Of a stretch of 64,000 nt of DNA, positions 55,982-64,000 are shown piece by piece (the stretch's first letter is position 1; each line of letters opens with the position of its first letter). The stretch covers positions 25,737 through 89,736 of the forward strand of contig JAMPIH010000010.1 of assembly GCA_023662825.1 (NCBI GenBank), read 5' to 3'. The translations under genes were made by a program, and so were the position numbers. The notes below the pieces were generated by a model. It did not search any database and was not told the DNA's origin. It saw only the letters and a list, made by a program, of their open reading frames with translations. This DNA comes from Bacteroides sp. Lineage in GTDB: Bacteria; Bacteroidota; Bacteroidia; Bacteroidales; P3.

Positions 55982-58084
55982 ATGCAATTCCTCTCCGGCT
56001 CATGGTTTTGGGTGATCGCCCTTGTAACGGCCACCGCCTACGCCGCAGGATTGTATTACAGGAACACAAAAGACGAACTCGCGAAGGGATGGCGGATCCT
56101 GTTGGCATGTCTCCGTTTCGGGTTCGTCTTTTTTATTTGCTTCCTGTTTTTCTCGCCCTTGGTGAAGCTGAGGCGGGAACGCATCGAAAAGCCGCTCTGT
56201 TTTCTGGTGCTCGACCAGTCTTCGTCGATGGGCGGCGCCGCCGACACCACGCTCCTGGTGCAGCGGTTCAAGGAATTTTCGAACAGTCTTTCCAAACGAT
56301 TCAACGTACAGGCCATAGGTTTCGGACTCGATGCCGGCAAGGCCGGTTTTGCCTTTAACGATCCCGCCACCGATTTTGGCCGGGCCTTCGACTACATCCA
56401 GCAGCGGAACGCGGGCAACGACCACGCCGCCGTGGTGCTTTTTTCGGACGGCAACAACAATATGGGGCAGGAAGCGGTGTCGGCCTACCGCAGGCTCGCC
56501 CTGCCGCTCTATACGGTGGGGTTTGGCGACACCAACCGATACCCCGACCTCTCTATCGAACAGGCCGTTACCAACCTCTACGCCTATAAGGGCAACAACT
56601 TTCCGGTGCGCGTGCGCATCGGGCAGAGCCGCGCGCCCCAGGCCACGGCAAGACTCTCGCTGCGGGAAGCCTTCGGGCAGAAACGCCTGCTCAAAGACAC
56701 CGTGATTCCCTTTCAGGGAAAGAGCGAACAGACGGTGGAATGGAACATAACGACGCAGGACAGCGGGATATGCCGCTATATACTGGCGCTCGAACCGATT
56801 AAAGACGAATACGACACCCGGAACAACCGCCGCGAGCTTCTGGTGCGCGTGCTGGAGAACCGGCAGAAGATACTGGTGCTGGCACATGCCCCCCACCCCG
56901 ACTTGGGCTGCCTGCACCGAAGCCTGCAGACGCAGGAAAAATACAGCACCGATGTGGTGTTGGCCAAAGACCTGGCCGACCTGACCCGCAATCCCGACAG
57001 ATTGGAATCCTACGACCTTATCGTGCTGCACGGGCTGCCTTCGGAGCGCTATCCGCTGCACGAGCTCAAGCCTATGCTGGAACGGAAACCCCTGTTTTAC
57101 CTTCTCACGGCCTCCACGTCTTTCCCGTTGCTTAACAAGGAGAACGCGGGCGTTTCGGTACAGCCGAAAGGATCACGGTGGAACGAGGCGCAGGCGCATT
57201 TCAACCCCGGTTTCAGCCTCTTTAACATTTCGACCCAAGAACGGGCCTTATGGGAGAGGTTTCCGCCCCTGCAGACCCCTTTCGCCCTATACAACACCGG
57301 CGGCGGACAATCTCTCTTTACGCAGAACATACTGCAGCTCGACACCGAAGACCCCCTGCTTTGGATCAGCGCCCCGGGCAGCCGGCGTACGGCCGTATGT
57401 TTCGGCACCCAGTTCTGGAAATGGCGCCTGGCCGATTTTCAGGAAACAGGCAACACCCAGACTTTCGACCATCTGTTCGACAAATGCCTGCAACTGCTCT
57501 GCCAGGCCAGACCCGAAAGCAACCTTACGGTACACTGCCCCGCCGCCATCCGCAGTACCGAAGCCCTCAGGGTTCAGGCGTTCCTGTATAACGCCGCTTT
57601 CGAGAAAGTGGAGAACGCCCCCGTGCGCCTCCATCTGAACCGCTTGGATTCCGATGCCAAATACCGCTTCGATTTCGTGCCGGAAAACGACCACTACGCC
57701 TTGGATGCCGGATTCCTGCCCGAAGGCGACTACCGATATACCGCGCAAGCCACCGTGGGCGATGAAACCTACCGCACCCAAGGCAGCCTCTCGGTATCCG
57801 ACCCGCAACTGGAGAATCCGAAACTGCCGGCGGATCACGCGCTGCTGCGCAACCTCTCGCTCACCTATCAGGGAAGATTCTTTTACGGAGGAAATTCCGA
57901 AAAGGAAAATCCGGCCGTGTGGAAAGAACTCGCGCAAGAACTCTTGCAGCGTTCAGACCTCAAACCCCGCATCAGAACGGAAGAGACCTATGTTTCTCCA
58001 CTCAACCGGACTTGGCTTTTAGTTGTCCTGCTGACGTTCTTAAGTTTCGAATACTTCGCCCGTAAGCGTTTCGGAAATCTATAA
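55982..58084 (+). CDS. Membrane protein with VWA-like domain
   Basis: 700 residues. Two N-terminal helices (about 10-27 and 43-62) lead to a von Willebrand A-like domain with the metal site FLVLDQSSSMGG (D-x-S-x-S) and VVLFSDGNNNMG. A long extracytoplasmic region follows, and a final helix (about 678-694) ends RKRFGNL. The layout matches Bacteroidota VWA/glutamine-amidotransferase-like membrane proteins of unknown role. It is the last gene of the run after HU and ends at the structured element at 58083. Confidence 0.75.
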   Translation: MQFLSGSWFWVIALVTATAYAAGLYYRNTKDELAKGWRILLACLRFGFVFFICFLFFSPLVKLRRERIEKPLCFLVLDQSSSMGGAADTTLLVQRFKEFSNSLSKRFNVQAIGFGLDAGKAGFAFNDPATDFGRAFDYIQQRNAGNDHAAVVLFSDGNNNMGQEAVSAYRRLALPLYTVGFGDTNRYPDLSIEQAVTNLYAYKGNNFPVRVRIGQSRAPQATARLSLREAFGQKRLLKDTVIPFQGKSEQTVEWNITTQDSGICRYILALEPIKDEYDTRNNRRELLVRVLENRQKILVLAHAPHPDLGCLHRSLQTQEKYSTDVVLAKDLADLTRNPDRLESYDLIVLHGLPSERYPLHELKPMLERKPLFYLLTASTSFPLLNKENAGVSVQPKGSRWNEAQAHFNPGFSLFNISTQERALWERFPPLQTPFALYNTGGGQSLFTQNILQLDTEDPLLWISAPGSRRTAVCFGTQFWKWRLADFQETGNTQTFDHLFDKCLQLLCQARPESNLTVHCPAAIRSTEALRVQAFLYNAAFEKVENAPVRLHLNRLDSDAKYRFDFVPENDHYALDAGFLPEGDYRYTAQATVGDETYRTQGSLSVSDPQLENPKLPADHALLRNLSLTYQGRFFYGGNSEKENPAVWKELAQELLQRSDLKPRIRTEETYVSPLNRTWLLVVLLTFLSFEYFARKRFGNL

Positions 58085-58207
58085 AAGGGGCTAAAATGCA
58101 CTCATCTGCTTCGTTACCGCGCCGCAAGGTTTCGGTCACTTACAAAAGTAAGCTCCCTCAACCTTGCAACGCGAAGCCTCGCATCCAAGTACCTTTTAGT
58201 CCCTTTT
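58083..58207 (+). other. Nested structured element between convergent genes
   Basis: Outer arms AAAAGGGGCTAAAA (58083-58096) and TTTTAGTCCCTTTT (58194-58207) pair fully as plus-strand RNA (one G-U). Inside are GCTTCG (58108-58113) with CGAAGC (58172-58177), GCAAGGTT (58124-58131) with AACCTTGC (58160-58167), and CTTAC (58139-58143) with GTAAG (58148-58152). No reading frame. It fills the 143-base gap and may end transcription of both genes or be a small RNA or REP-like palindrome. Confidence 0.6.
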
Positions 58208-58227
58208 CCAACGCACTTGTGCCCTTG

Positions 58228-59610
58228 TTACAATAATTTCCCGGCGATTTCGGCCAAGCGGCTGCGTTCGCCCCTGAACAAGTTCACGTGGGCGAAGATG
58301 TCCTGCCCGAACAGGCGGTCGCACAGATAGCTCAATCCGTTGGACCGGGCGTCTAAGTAGAGGGAATCTATCTGATGGATGTCGCCGGTAAAGACGAGTT
58401 TGGTGCCTTCGCCGGCACGGGTAATGATGGTCTTCACCTCGTGCGGGGTAAGATTCTGCGCCTCGTCGATGATGAAGTAGGTGTCGGAAAGGCTGCGGCC
58501 ACGGATATAGGCCAGGGGCGTTATCTGGAACGCGCCGCTTTTCTGCATTTCCTCTATCTGCGTGTATTCCTGCGTGGAGATACGGGTCTTGTTCTTGATC
58601 ACCGCCAGGTTATCGTAGAGCGGCAGCATATAAGGCCCCAGCTTTTCGTTGGCATCGCCCGGCAGAAAACCCATATCCTGATTCTTAAGCGGAATGACGG
58701 GCCGGCTCAACAGCACCGACTTGTAATCGTTCATCTGCGCCAGGGCCGCGGCCAGGGCCAGGAGCGTCTTGCCCGTCCCGGCCACGCCGGTAAGCGCCAC
58801 CAGGGGAATATCGGGGCGCATCAGCGCGTCCAAGGCACAGGCCTGCTCGTCGTTGCGGGGCGAAATGCCCGTTACCTTGAGCGACGAAACCTTCACCACG
58901 TTCTTGGTAAACGCGTTGTACATCACCGGCATGCGGGCCTCGCCGCTCACCAGTTCGAAGTATTCGTTGGCGGCGGGTTTCACCTTGATGTCGGCGGGGC
59001 TGATTCCCTCGGGGCGTTCGTAGAGGCTGGCAATCACTTTCTCGGCCACCTTGACCCGGCCAATCTTGCGCTTTACGTATTCCGATTCCTCGGGCGTCTT
59101 GTCGCTCAGGTAATCTTCGGCCGGCATACCCAGCGACTTGGCCTTCATGCGCAGGTTCACGTCTTTGGTTACCAGACGCACCTTGCGTTCGGGATGCGCC
59201 TTCTGCAAGTCCAGGGCCACGGCCAGGATACGGTGGTCGGGAATATCGGCCATCGAGGCCGCCTTCATCTCGTCGGTAAGCCCCTTGCCCAGCATCACGG
59301 TAAGCGTGCCCATACCCTTGCCCAAAGACACGCCTTGCCCGAACAAACCATGCTCGGAGAGTTTATCCAGCGCACGCATGATCTCGCGCGCGTTGAAGTT
59401 TATCTGTTCGTTGCCTTTCTTAAAGTGGTCCACCTCTTCCAGATCGACCATCGGAATAACGATGTCGTTATCCTGGAACTTGTATATCGCATGATAGTCG
59501 TGCAACAACACATTGGTGTCCAACACGAAGATCTTAGGCAGTTGCTTGCCGCCGCGGGGTGCTTTGGCACGCGGTTCCGCCTGCTTTTTGCCGTTGTTTC
59601 TGGTTGCCAT
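58228..59610 (-). CDS. PhoH-family ATPase with N-terminal PIN domain (PhoH2 type)
   Basis: 460 residues. The PIN nuclease-like domain occupies about 26-150 (KIFVLDTNVLLHD, IPMVDLEEVDHFK, DIPDHRILAVAL, LVTKDVNLRMKA). The PhoH ATPase has Walker A LTGVAGTGKTLLALA and Walker B FIIDEAQNLTPHEVKTIITRAG with TKLVFTGD. PhoH2 proteins couple RNA unwinding with cleavage in related species. The N-terminus is basic and disordered. It is last in the ctpA-tlpA-phoH unit, seven bases after the TlpA-like gene. Confidence 0.92.
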   Translation of the reverse strand: MATRNNGKKQAEPRAKAPRGGKQLPKIFVLDTNVLLHDYHAIYKFQDNDIVIPMVDLEEVDHFKKGNEQINFNAREIMRALDKLSEHGLFGQGVSLGKGMGTLTVMLGKGLTDEMKAASMADIPDHRILAVALDLQKAHPERKVRLVTKDVNLRMKAKSLGMPAEDYLSDKTPEESEYVKRKIGRVKVAEKVIASLYERPEGISPADIKVKPAANEYFELVSGEARMPVMYNAFTKNVVKVSSLKVTGISPRNDEQACALDALMRPDIPLVALTGVAGTGKTLLALAAALAQMNDYKSVLLSRPVIPLKNQDMGFLPGDANEKLGPYMLPLYDNLAVIKNKTRISTQEYTQIEEMQKSGAFQITPLAYIRGRSLSDTYFIIDEAQNLTPHEVKTIITRAGEGTKLVFTGDIHQIDSLYLDARSNGLSYLCDRLFGQDIFAHVNLFRGERSRLAEIAGKLL

Positions 59611-59617
59611 GGCCGTA

Positions 59618-60793
59618 TTATTTAATGTTGTCCAAATCCTGATAAAACTCGGGGACCTCGCCCAGATAGCGGTTCTGCACCTTCATGCCCGGAGCGAGCA
59701 GAATCTTGGTGGGATAGCCGCTTACGCCGAAGGTGAGCGCCATATCGTCCTCGCCCTCGCCGTTCATTACGTTGACCCACTTGATGCCTTCTTTCTCCAC
59801 CATCGCCTTTACCTTTTCGGCCTTGTCGCGGCAGGCAATGCTGATAAAGGCCACCTTTTTCTTATGTTTGGCGTAGTATTCCTTCATTTGCGGAATGCCC
59901 TTCACGCACCAGGGGCACCAGGTTCCCCAAAAATCCAAGACCACGTAGCGGTTGGAAAAATCGCTCAGCCTCACCGCCTTGCCGTTCAGGTCGTAGAGAG
60001 TGAAGTCGGGAGCCTGCGCGCCGGCCGAAAGATTGGCTTCGTTCTGACGGACCGTGCGCATATACTCGGCCTGACGGCGTACCTGCTCTATCTTTTCGGC
60101 CAAGGCGCCGTGCACCAGCGCGCTGTCCAACACCGGCAGAAAGTTCAGGAAGGTATCGCGGTCGGGATGTTTCAGCAGCAGGAAGGCAGAGAGCATACGG
60201 TCGGCATTTTCCTTTATAAAGTGCAGGGAGGCTTCGGCCTTGCGGATATTGGCCGCACCGTAGGCTTCATAGAGGCTGTCGATATAGGCTTCGTCGGCGT
60301 TTTCCACCCCGTCTTTCATGGCTTCCACGATTTTATCGTAGAGCAAGCCCAGTTCCACATACTCGGCACGCATTTTGGTACGCAGGTCGCTCTGCGCCTT
60401 CAGTTCCCTGGAGCCCGAAAGTTCGTAGTCCAGGCAATCCTGTCCGTAGGCGGCCTTGATGCGTACCTTTTCGCCCGGCTGCAGCAGAAAGTTGACTCGG
60501 TATGCTTCCGAGGCGGCGGGCTTGCGCCGGCCATAGGCCTTGCGGTCCCTGCCCAATTCCAGGGTCACCTCGGTGGGTTCGGCAATCTCCCTGTCCAGCA
60601 GGAACTTGCCGTCCTGCAAGGAAATCGTGTCGAGATACACATTGTCGCCACCGGCAAGCGGCACCATGCTCAGATATACATCATCCTGCACCTTGCCGAA
60701 GTCGGCATACAACAATTCTTTCTGCGTGGGGGCGCAGGCTGCCATCAAGGCCGTCATGCCTATGGGCAGACACATTTTCATCAGTTTTTTCAT
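59618..60793 (-). CDS. TlpA/ResA-type thiol-disulfide lipoprotein with DUF4369-like N-terminus
   Basis: 391 residues. Lipoprotein signal with lipobox ending MAAC (cysteine 20). The N-terminal half is a beta domain of the DUF4369 style common in Bacteroidota, then a helical linker. The C-terminal thioredoxin fold carries the redox centre WGTWCPWC and the cis-proline SGYPTKILL. It acts in the periplasm or at the outer membrane on disulfides. Its ATG overlaps the ctpA stop by four bases. Confidence 0.88.
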   Translation of the reverse strand: MKKLMKMCLPIGMTALMAACAPTQKELLYADFGKVQDDVYLSMVPLAGGDNVYLDTISLQDGKFLLDREIAEPTEVTLELGRDRKAYGRRKPAASEAYRVNFLLQPGEKVRIKAAYGQDCLDYELSGSRELKAQSDLRTKMRAEYVELGLLYDKIVEAMKDGVENADEAYIDSLYEAYGAANIRKAEASLHFIKENADRMLSAFLLLKHPDRDTFLNFLPVLDSALVHGALAEKIEQVRRQAEYMRTVRQNEANLSAGAQAPDFTLYDLNGKAVRLSDFSNRYVVLDFWGTWCPWCVKGIPQMKEYYAKHKKKVAFISIACRDKAEKVKAMVEKEGIKWVNVMNGEGEDDMALTFGVSGYPTKILLAPGMKVQNRYLGEVPEFYQDLDNIK

Positions 60794-62409
60794 AGCTCTA
60801 TCGGGTTTTTCATCAGTTTTAAAGCTTCGGTAAAATCGTCGTCGCGCTGCAGGTAGGTGGGATAGAATCCCAGGTCGTCGTACAAGTCGCGGCCTATCAA
60901 GGCCTTGAGCGTGAGCCTCATGTTGTTTCCGTATTTCGCGATGCTGGCCCTGTCGCGCGCCAAGCCTTTCTTCTCGGTATAGGCAAGGAACTCCTCGAAC
61001 AAGGCGTCGCTCAGCTCGAACTTCTGCGTAAAGATCTCCGCCGAGGGATATTCCGCCTTTAGTCTCGCCCTGTTCCTGTTGGTGTAGGCAAACGAAAAAT
61101 CATAGTTGTAACCGCCGTTCGAAAGCCGGTTCTGATACACGAACAGGCTGTCGGTCTTGTAAGGCAGCACCACATCGGGTTCGATGCCGCCCCCGCCGTA
61201 CACCACGCGGCCGCCCTTGGTGTAATACTTTACCGTATCGGTGCGCGAGAGGCTGTCGGTTCCGGTCATCTCGCCGTTCAGGTAGCGTTGCAGCATGTCT
61301 TCCTCATAGGCTTCGTATCCTCCGGCGTAGGGCTTCTGTATGCAGCGCCCCGAAGGAGTGTAATAGCGCGCCACGGTAAGGCGGAGCGCGCTGCCGTCGC
61401 TCATATCCATCTGTTCCTGCACCAGTCCCTTGCCGAACGAACGCCGGCCCACGATCATGCCCCGGTCGTTGTCCTGCATGGCGCCGGCAAAAATCTCGCT
61501 GGCCGATGCCGACCACTCGTCGATAAGCACCACCACTTCCATATCGCGGTATTTACCGTTTCCGCCGGCATTTATCTGGGTGCGGCGGCGGTTCCTGCCC
61601 TCGGTATATACAATGGCATCGTCGGCCTGCAGGAACATATCGGCCATATCGATGCAGCTCGACAGTAAGCCGCCTCCGTTGGAGCGCAGGTCTATCATCA
61701 CCTTGCTTACGCCCCGCGAGGCCAGGTCGCGCATGGCCTTGTCGAATTCCCTGGCGGTGGTGGCCGAGAACTTGCTCACCTTTACATAGCCTATGCCGGG
61801 TTCCACCACAAAATGCACGTCCACGCTGTAGGTGGGAATCACGTCGCGCCTAACCTCCACCCACACCAGAGCGGGCGACTGCGCCCGTTGCAAGCCCAGC
61901 CGCACCTTGGTGCCCTTGGGTCCCTTGAGGTGCTTTATCACTTGGTCGGTGCTCATCTTCTTGCCCGAAATGGTGTCGTTGCCCGCCACGATAATGCGGT
62001 CTCCGGGCTGCACGCCCACCTTTTCGGAAGGCCCGCCGCTAACGGGCATGATTACGGTAACCGTATCGTTTATCATGCGGAACTGTACGCCGATACCCTG
62101 AAAATTGCCCTGTATCTCTTCTTCGGCCTTGGAGAAATCCTGAGGCGGAAGATAGACCGAATGGGGGTCGAGGCTGTGCAGTATCGCGTCCAGACCGGCG
62201 GTCACCAGTTTCTCGTTATCCACGGTATCCACGTAGTTGGCGTCGATAAGCCGCATCACCGCATCGATTTTGGAACCCTGCACGTAGTTGATGACCGGCC
62301 TGATACCGCCGATACGCTTCTGCATGGCCACCGCGCCCGCCAGCAGCCCCAGCACGAACACCAGGGCCACCGCAATCCAAGTATAAAAAGGGTTTCTTTC
62401 CTGATTCAT
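60790..62409 (-). CDS. ctpA: Carboxy-terminal processing protease, S41 family
   Basis: 539 residues. One N-terminal membrane anchor (about residues 9-29), a PDZ domain (about 90-175) and the S41 protease core: KVMIDLRSNGGGLLSSCIDMADMF, then IDEWSASASEIFAGA with the catalytic serine and RSFGKGLVQ with the lysine. It trims exported proteins. It leads the ctpA-tlpA-phoH unit. Two tandem copies of the hairpin-promoter cassette precede it, and the nearest -7 box is only eight bases from the ATG. Confidence 0.92.
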   Translation of the reverse strand: MNQERNPFYTWIAVALVFVLGLLAGAVAMQKRIGGIRPVINYVQGSKIDAVMRLIDANYVDTVDNEKLVTAGLDAILHSLDPHSVYLPPQDFSKAEEEIQGNFQGIGVQFRMINDTVTVIMPVSGGPSEKVGVQPGDRIIVAGNDTISGKKMSTDQVIKHLKGPKGTKVRLGLQRAQSPALVWVEVRRDVIPTYSVDVHFVVEPGIGYVKVSKFSATTAREFDKAMRDLASRGVSKVMIDLRSNGGGLLSSCIDMADMFLQADDAIVYTEGRNRRRTQINAGGNGKYRDMEVVVLIDEWSASASEIFAGAMQDNDRGMIVGRRSFGKGLVQEQMDMSDGSALRLTVARYYTPSGRCIQKPYAGGYEAYEEDMLQRYLNGEMTGTDSLSRTDTVKYYTKGGRVVYGGGGIEPDVVLPYKTDSLFVYQNRLSNGGYNYDFSFAYTNRNRARLKAEYPSAEIFTQKFELSDALFEEFLAYTEKKGLARDRASIAKYGNNMRLTLKALIGRDLYDDLGFYPTYLQRDDDFTEALKLMKNPIEL

Positions 62410-62417
62410 AGCAAAGG

Positions 62418-62567
62418 TAAAGTTACAAAAAGTTGAGCGCAGAAGCCAAACTTGTTTGGATTCTGCCGAAACGGAGTAACTTCAACGAAGTTAAAGTTAC
62501 GAAAAAGTTGAGCGCAGAAGCCAAACTCGTTTGGATTCTGCCGAAACGGAGTAACTTCAACGAAGTT
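62418..62567 (-). promoter_or_regulatory. Tandem pair of hairpin-promoter cassettes of ctpA
   Basis: Two copies of a 74-75-base unit (about 62419-62492 and 62493-62567) differing at a handful of bases. Each holds a hairpin (first copy 62439-62466: GCAGAA, mismatched G, CCAAAC, loop TT, GTTTGG, mismatched A, TTCTGC), a second TAACTTC-AAC-GAAGTTA hairpin, and minus-strand promoter elements TTTG then TAACTTTA 21-22 bases apart (first copy 62447-62450 and 62418-62425). Confidence 0.7.
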
Positions 62568-62661
62568 AGAGTTACAAGTGTACCCTAAAAATACCTTTGG
62601 GAATAAAACAGCGAGGTTGTAAATTAATTAACTATTTTTGTTGTCAATAATTTGATGTATC
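62568..62661. other. Gap before the BspA-like gene
   Basis: 94 bases with a possible plus-strand -7 box TATTTTTG (62633-62640), 21 bases before the ATG at 62662; no TTTG at the usual -33 distance. Nothing else recognised. Confidence 0.35.
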
Positions 62662-64000
62662 ATGAAATATTCAACGAAAAAATTTTTGTTTGTGATATTC
62701 CTGTTGGTCGGTTGCTTGACCGGTGTAACCGCACAGCAAAACGGCACCTGCGGGGAAAATTTGACCTGGACATTAGATGAAAACGGTACGCTGACCATTA
62801 GCGGAACCGGAGCGATGGATGACTATTCGAATACCGGTCCATGGGATAGAGAAATAAATCAATTGGTATTAGAAGAAGGTATAACCCATATTGGAGACCA
62901 TGCCTTTTATCACTGTAAAAATTTAAGCAGTTTATCCTTTCCCAAAAGTTTGAGAAGCATAGGGGTCTATTCTTTCTTTGAGTGTGTTGGTGTTAGGGGG
63001 ATGTTGAATCTTCCGAAAGGACTGACTAGTATTGGAGAGCGGGCTTTTGGTTCTTGTGAATTTACTGGGTCGTTGAACCTTCCTGAAAGTTTGACAAGCA
63101 TTGGAGCCTGGGCATTTACCAATTGTAACGGATTTACCGGTTTGTTAACCCTCCCCGAAGGTTTGACAAGCATTGGAGATTATGCCTTTAGTGGTTGTAG
63201 TGGATTTACCATCATATTCAATGAGAATAAAATCCCCATAGCGATTGCAGCGGATGTTTTTAGCACCCAAACTCTTTCCGAAGCAAAATTATACGTGCCG
63301 GCGGGTTCAAAAACGGCCTATTCCCAAGCCGAGGTTTGGAAAGAATTCGCCATCGAAGAATATGGAGATTTGCCCTTGACTCCTGTTTTTAGCGAAAGTA
63401 GGGAAATTGTGGATTGTGGCACCAGAATTGCCATTTCAGCTAAAACAGATGCCGAAATTTACTACGGGCTCGGGAAAGATGCCACACCGACCTCAAAATA
63501 TACAAGTCCTATTGTAATAACCGACACCACTTATCTCTGTGCTTATTCAAAAGAGGGAACCGAATATTCCGATACGGTTTATGCCAAATATATTCCCATT
63601 CACAAAGACCCTTTTACCAACGTGGAATGGAACTGGTCTGTCGAGCCTAAAGCCACTTTATCGCTTGCCTGTCCGCGTTGCCGAACCGAAGTCAAACCGG
63701 CAGTCATTCTGACAGAGAAAATCTCGGAAGGAGAGACGGGCTTAAAGACCTATACCGCCACGGCTACCGTTAACGAGGTAACATATAAAACCACACTGAC
63801 CAAACCCATTCTTGATACGGTTTTCATCACCGATACCGTCTATATAACCGATACCGTTTATATAGAAGTAGGAACGGGAAATGCGGAGAACGAAGCCATG
63901 AAAGTGAAGCTTTATCCCAACCCCACCAACGGCAGCTTTACCGTAGAGGCGGAAGAAGACGCGCAATTGCAGATCTACGATGCCGCCGGAGCCTGCATCC
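62662..64000 (+). CDS. BspA-like leucine-rich-repeat T9SS surface protein, 3' end cut off
   Basis: At least 446 residues; the frame is open at the window end. Signal peptide to about residue 25 (LTGVTAQQ). Residues about 28-180 contain BspA-type LRR_5 repeats with the recurrent LP-x-x-L-T-S-I-G-x-x-A-F-x-x-C unit (at least four). A middle beta region follows (PVFSESREIVDCG and later ITDTVYITDTVYI). The end starts a type IX sorting domain (MKVKLYPNPTNGSFTVEAEE, LQIYDAAGA). It is a secreted or surface-attached protein likely to bind host or other cells. AT-rich relative to ctpA. Confidence 0.88.
   Translation, partial: MKYSTKKFLFVIFLLVGCLTGVTAQQNGTCGENLTWTLDENGTLTISGTGAMDDYSNTGPWDREINQLVLEEGITHIGDHAFYHCKNLSSLSFPKSLRSIGVYSFFECVGVRGMLNLPKGLTSIGERAFGSCEFTGSLNLPESLTSIGAWAFTNCNGFTGLLTLPEGLTSIGDYAFSGCSGFTIIFNENKIPIAIAADVFSTQTLSEAKLYVPAGSKTAYSQAEVWKEFAIEEYGDLPLTPVFSESREIVDCGTRIAISAKTDAEIYYGLGKDATPTSKYTSPIVITDTTYLCAYSKEGTEYSDTVYAKYIPIHKDPFTNVEWNWSVEPKATLSLACPRCRTEVKPAVILTEKISEGETGLKTYTATATVNEVTYKTTLTKPILDTVFITDTVYITDTVYIEVGTGNAENEAMKVKLYPNPTNGSFTVEAEEDAQLQIYDAAGACI

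Overview
The window is a 64 kb chromosomal segment of a member of the Bacteroidota, most likely the order Bacteroidales. The evidence is direct: two proteins end in type IX secretion sorting domains, a GldF-GldG fusion is present, families almost confined to this phylum occur (DUF4290, Hmu heme proteins, AlgI/AlgJ pair, expanded DUF4143 ATPases), and many genes are preceded by the Bacteroidota promoter pattern TTTG - about 20 nt - TAnnTTTG. A ferredoxin-linked 2-oxoacid oxidoreductase and HmuS suggest an anaerobe; a fused CcsBA protein shows that c-type cytochromes are made. Housekeeping genes are GC-rich, while several accessory blocks are visibly AT-richer. No tRNA, rRNA, CRISPR array, insertion sequence or integrase was found.

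Layout. 1-2536: end of a heme-utilisation operon (hmuS partial, hmuT, hmuU, hmuV), then a SulP transporter. 4357-8923: a surface-glycan patch with two glycosyltransferases and three Stealth-family sugar-phosphate transferases in two convergent groups. 8987-12369: typA-lipA-lipB on the minus strand. 12553-14027: a repeat array and a DUF4143 ATPase. 14066-18443: a MORN-repeat lipid-linked glycosyltransferase pair divergent from ccsBA. 18479-20286: SRP RNA, a YciO-type protein and holA. 20417-24040: an AT-rich accessory island with two SUMF1-type lipoproteins, an unknown protein, and an AbiEii-type nucleotidyltransferase with its partner. 24077-26329: BASS-type transporter and hutI. 26440-30706: second DUF4143 ATPase with its own repeat array and an AlgI/AlgJ acyltransferase pair. 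30915-33652: four-subunit ferredoxin oxidoreductase. 33688-36760: dnaN, truB, lpxD. 36890-47859: SAM hydrolase, gldFG, DUF4340-like, DUF4290, murA, priA, sugar kinase, dusB. 47883-51907: ftsE-like ATPase, a large YadA-head/S74 surface fibre and a T9SS protein on the minus strand. 52046-58084: TPR protein, ribH, fmt, HU, rseC, fabG, VWA-like protein. 58228-62409: ctpA-tlpA-phoH on the minus strand. 62662-64000: start of a BspA-like leucine-rich T9SS surface protein, cut by the window edge.

Themes. The cell-surface theme (Stealth/glycosyltransferases, AlgI/AlgJ, lpxD, murA, gldFG, T9SS cargo, S74 fibre, BspA-like protein) is strong. The least explained signals are non-coding: two different tandem-repeat arrays placed at the promoters of the two DUF4143 ATPases; a hairpin-plus-promoter cassette that recurs before ctpA (twice in tandem), hutI and dnaN with compensating base changes; a dyad-symmetric divergent operator between ccsBA and its neighbour; and a nested, fully pairable structured element between convergent genes at 58083-58207.
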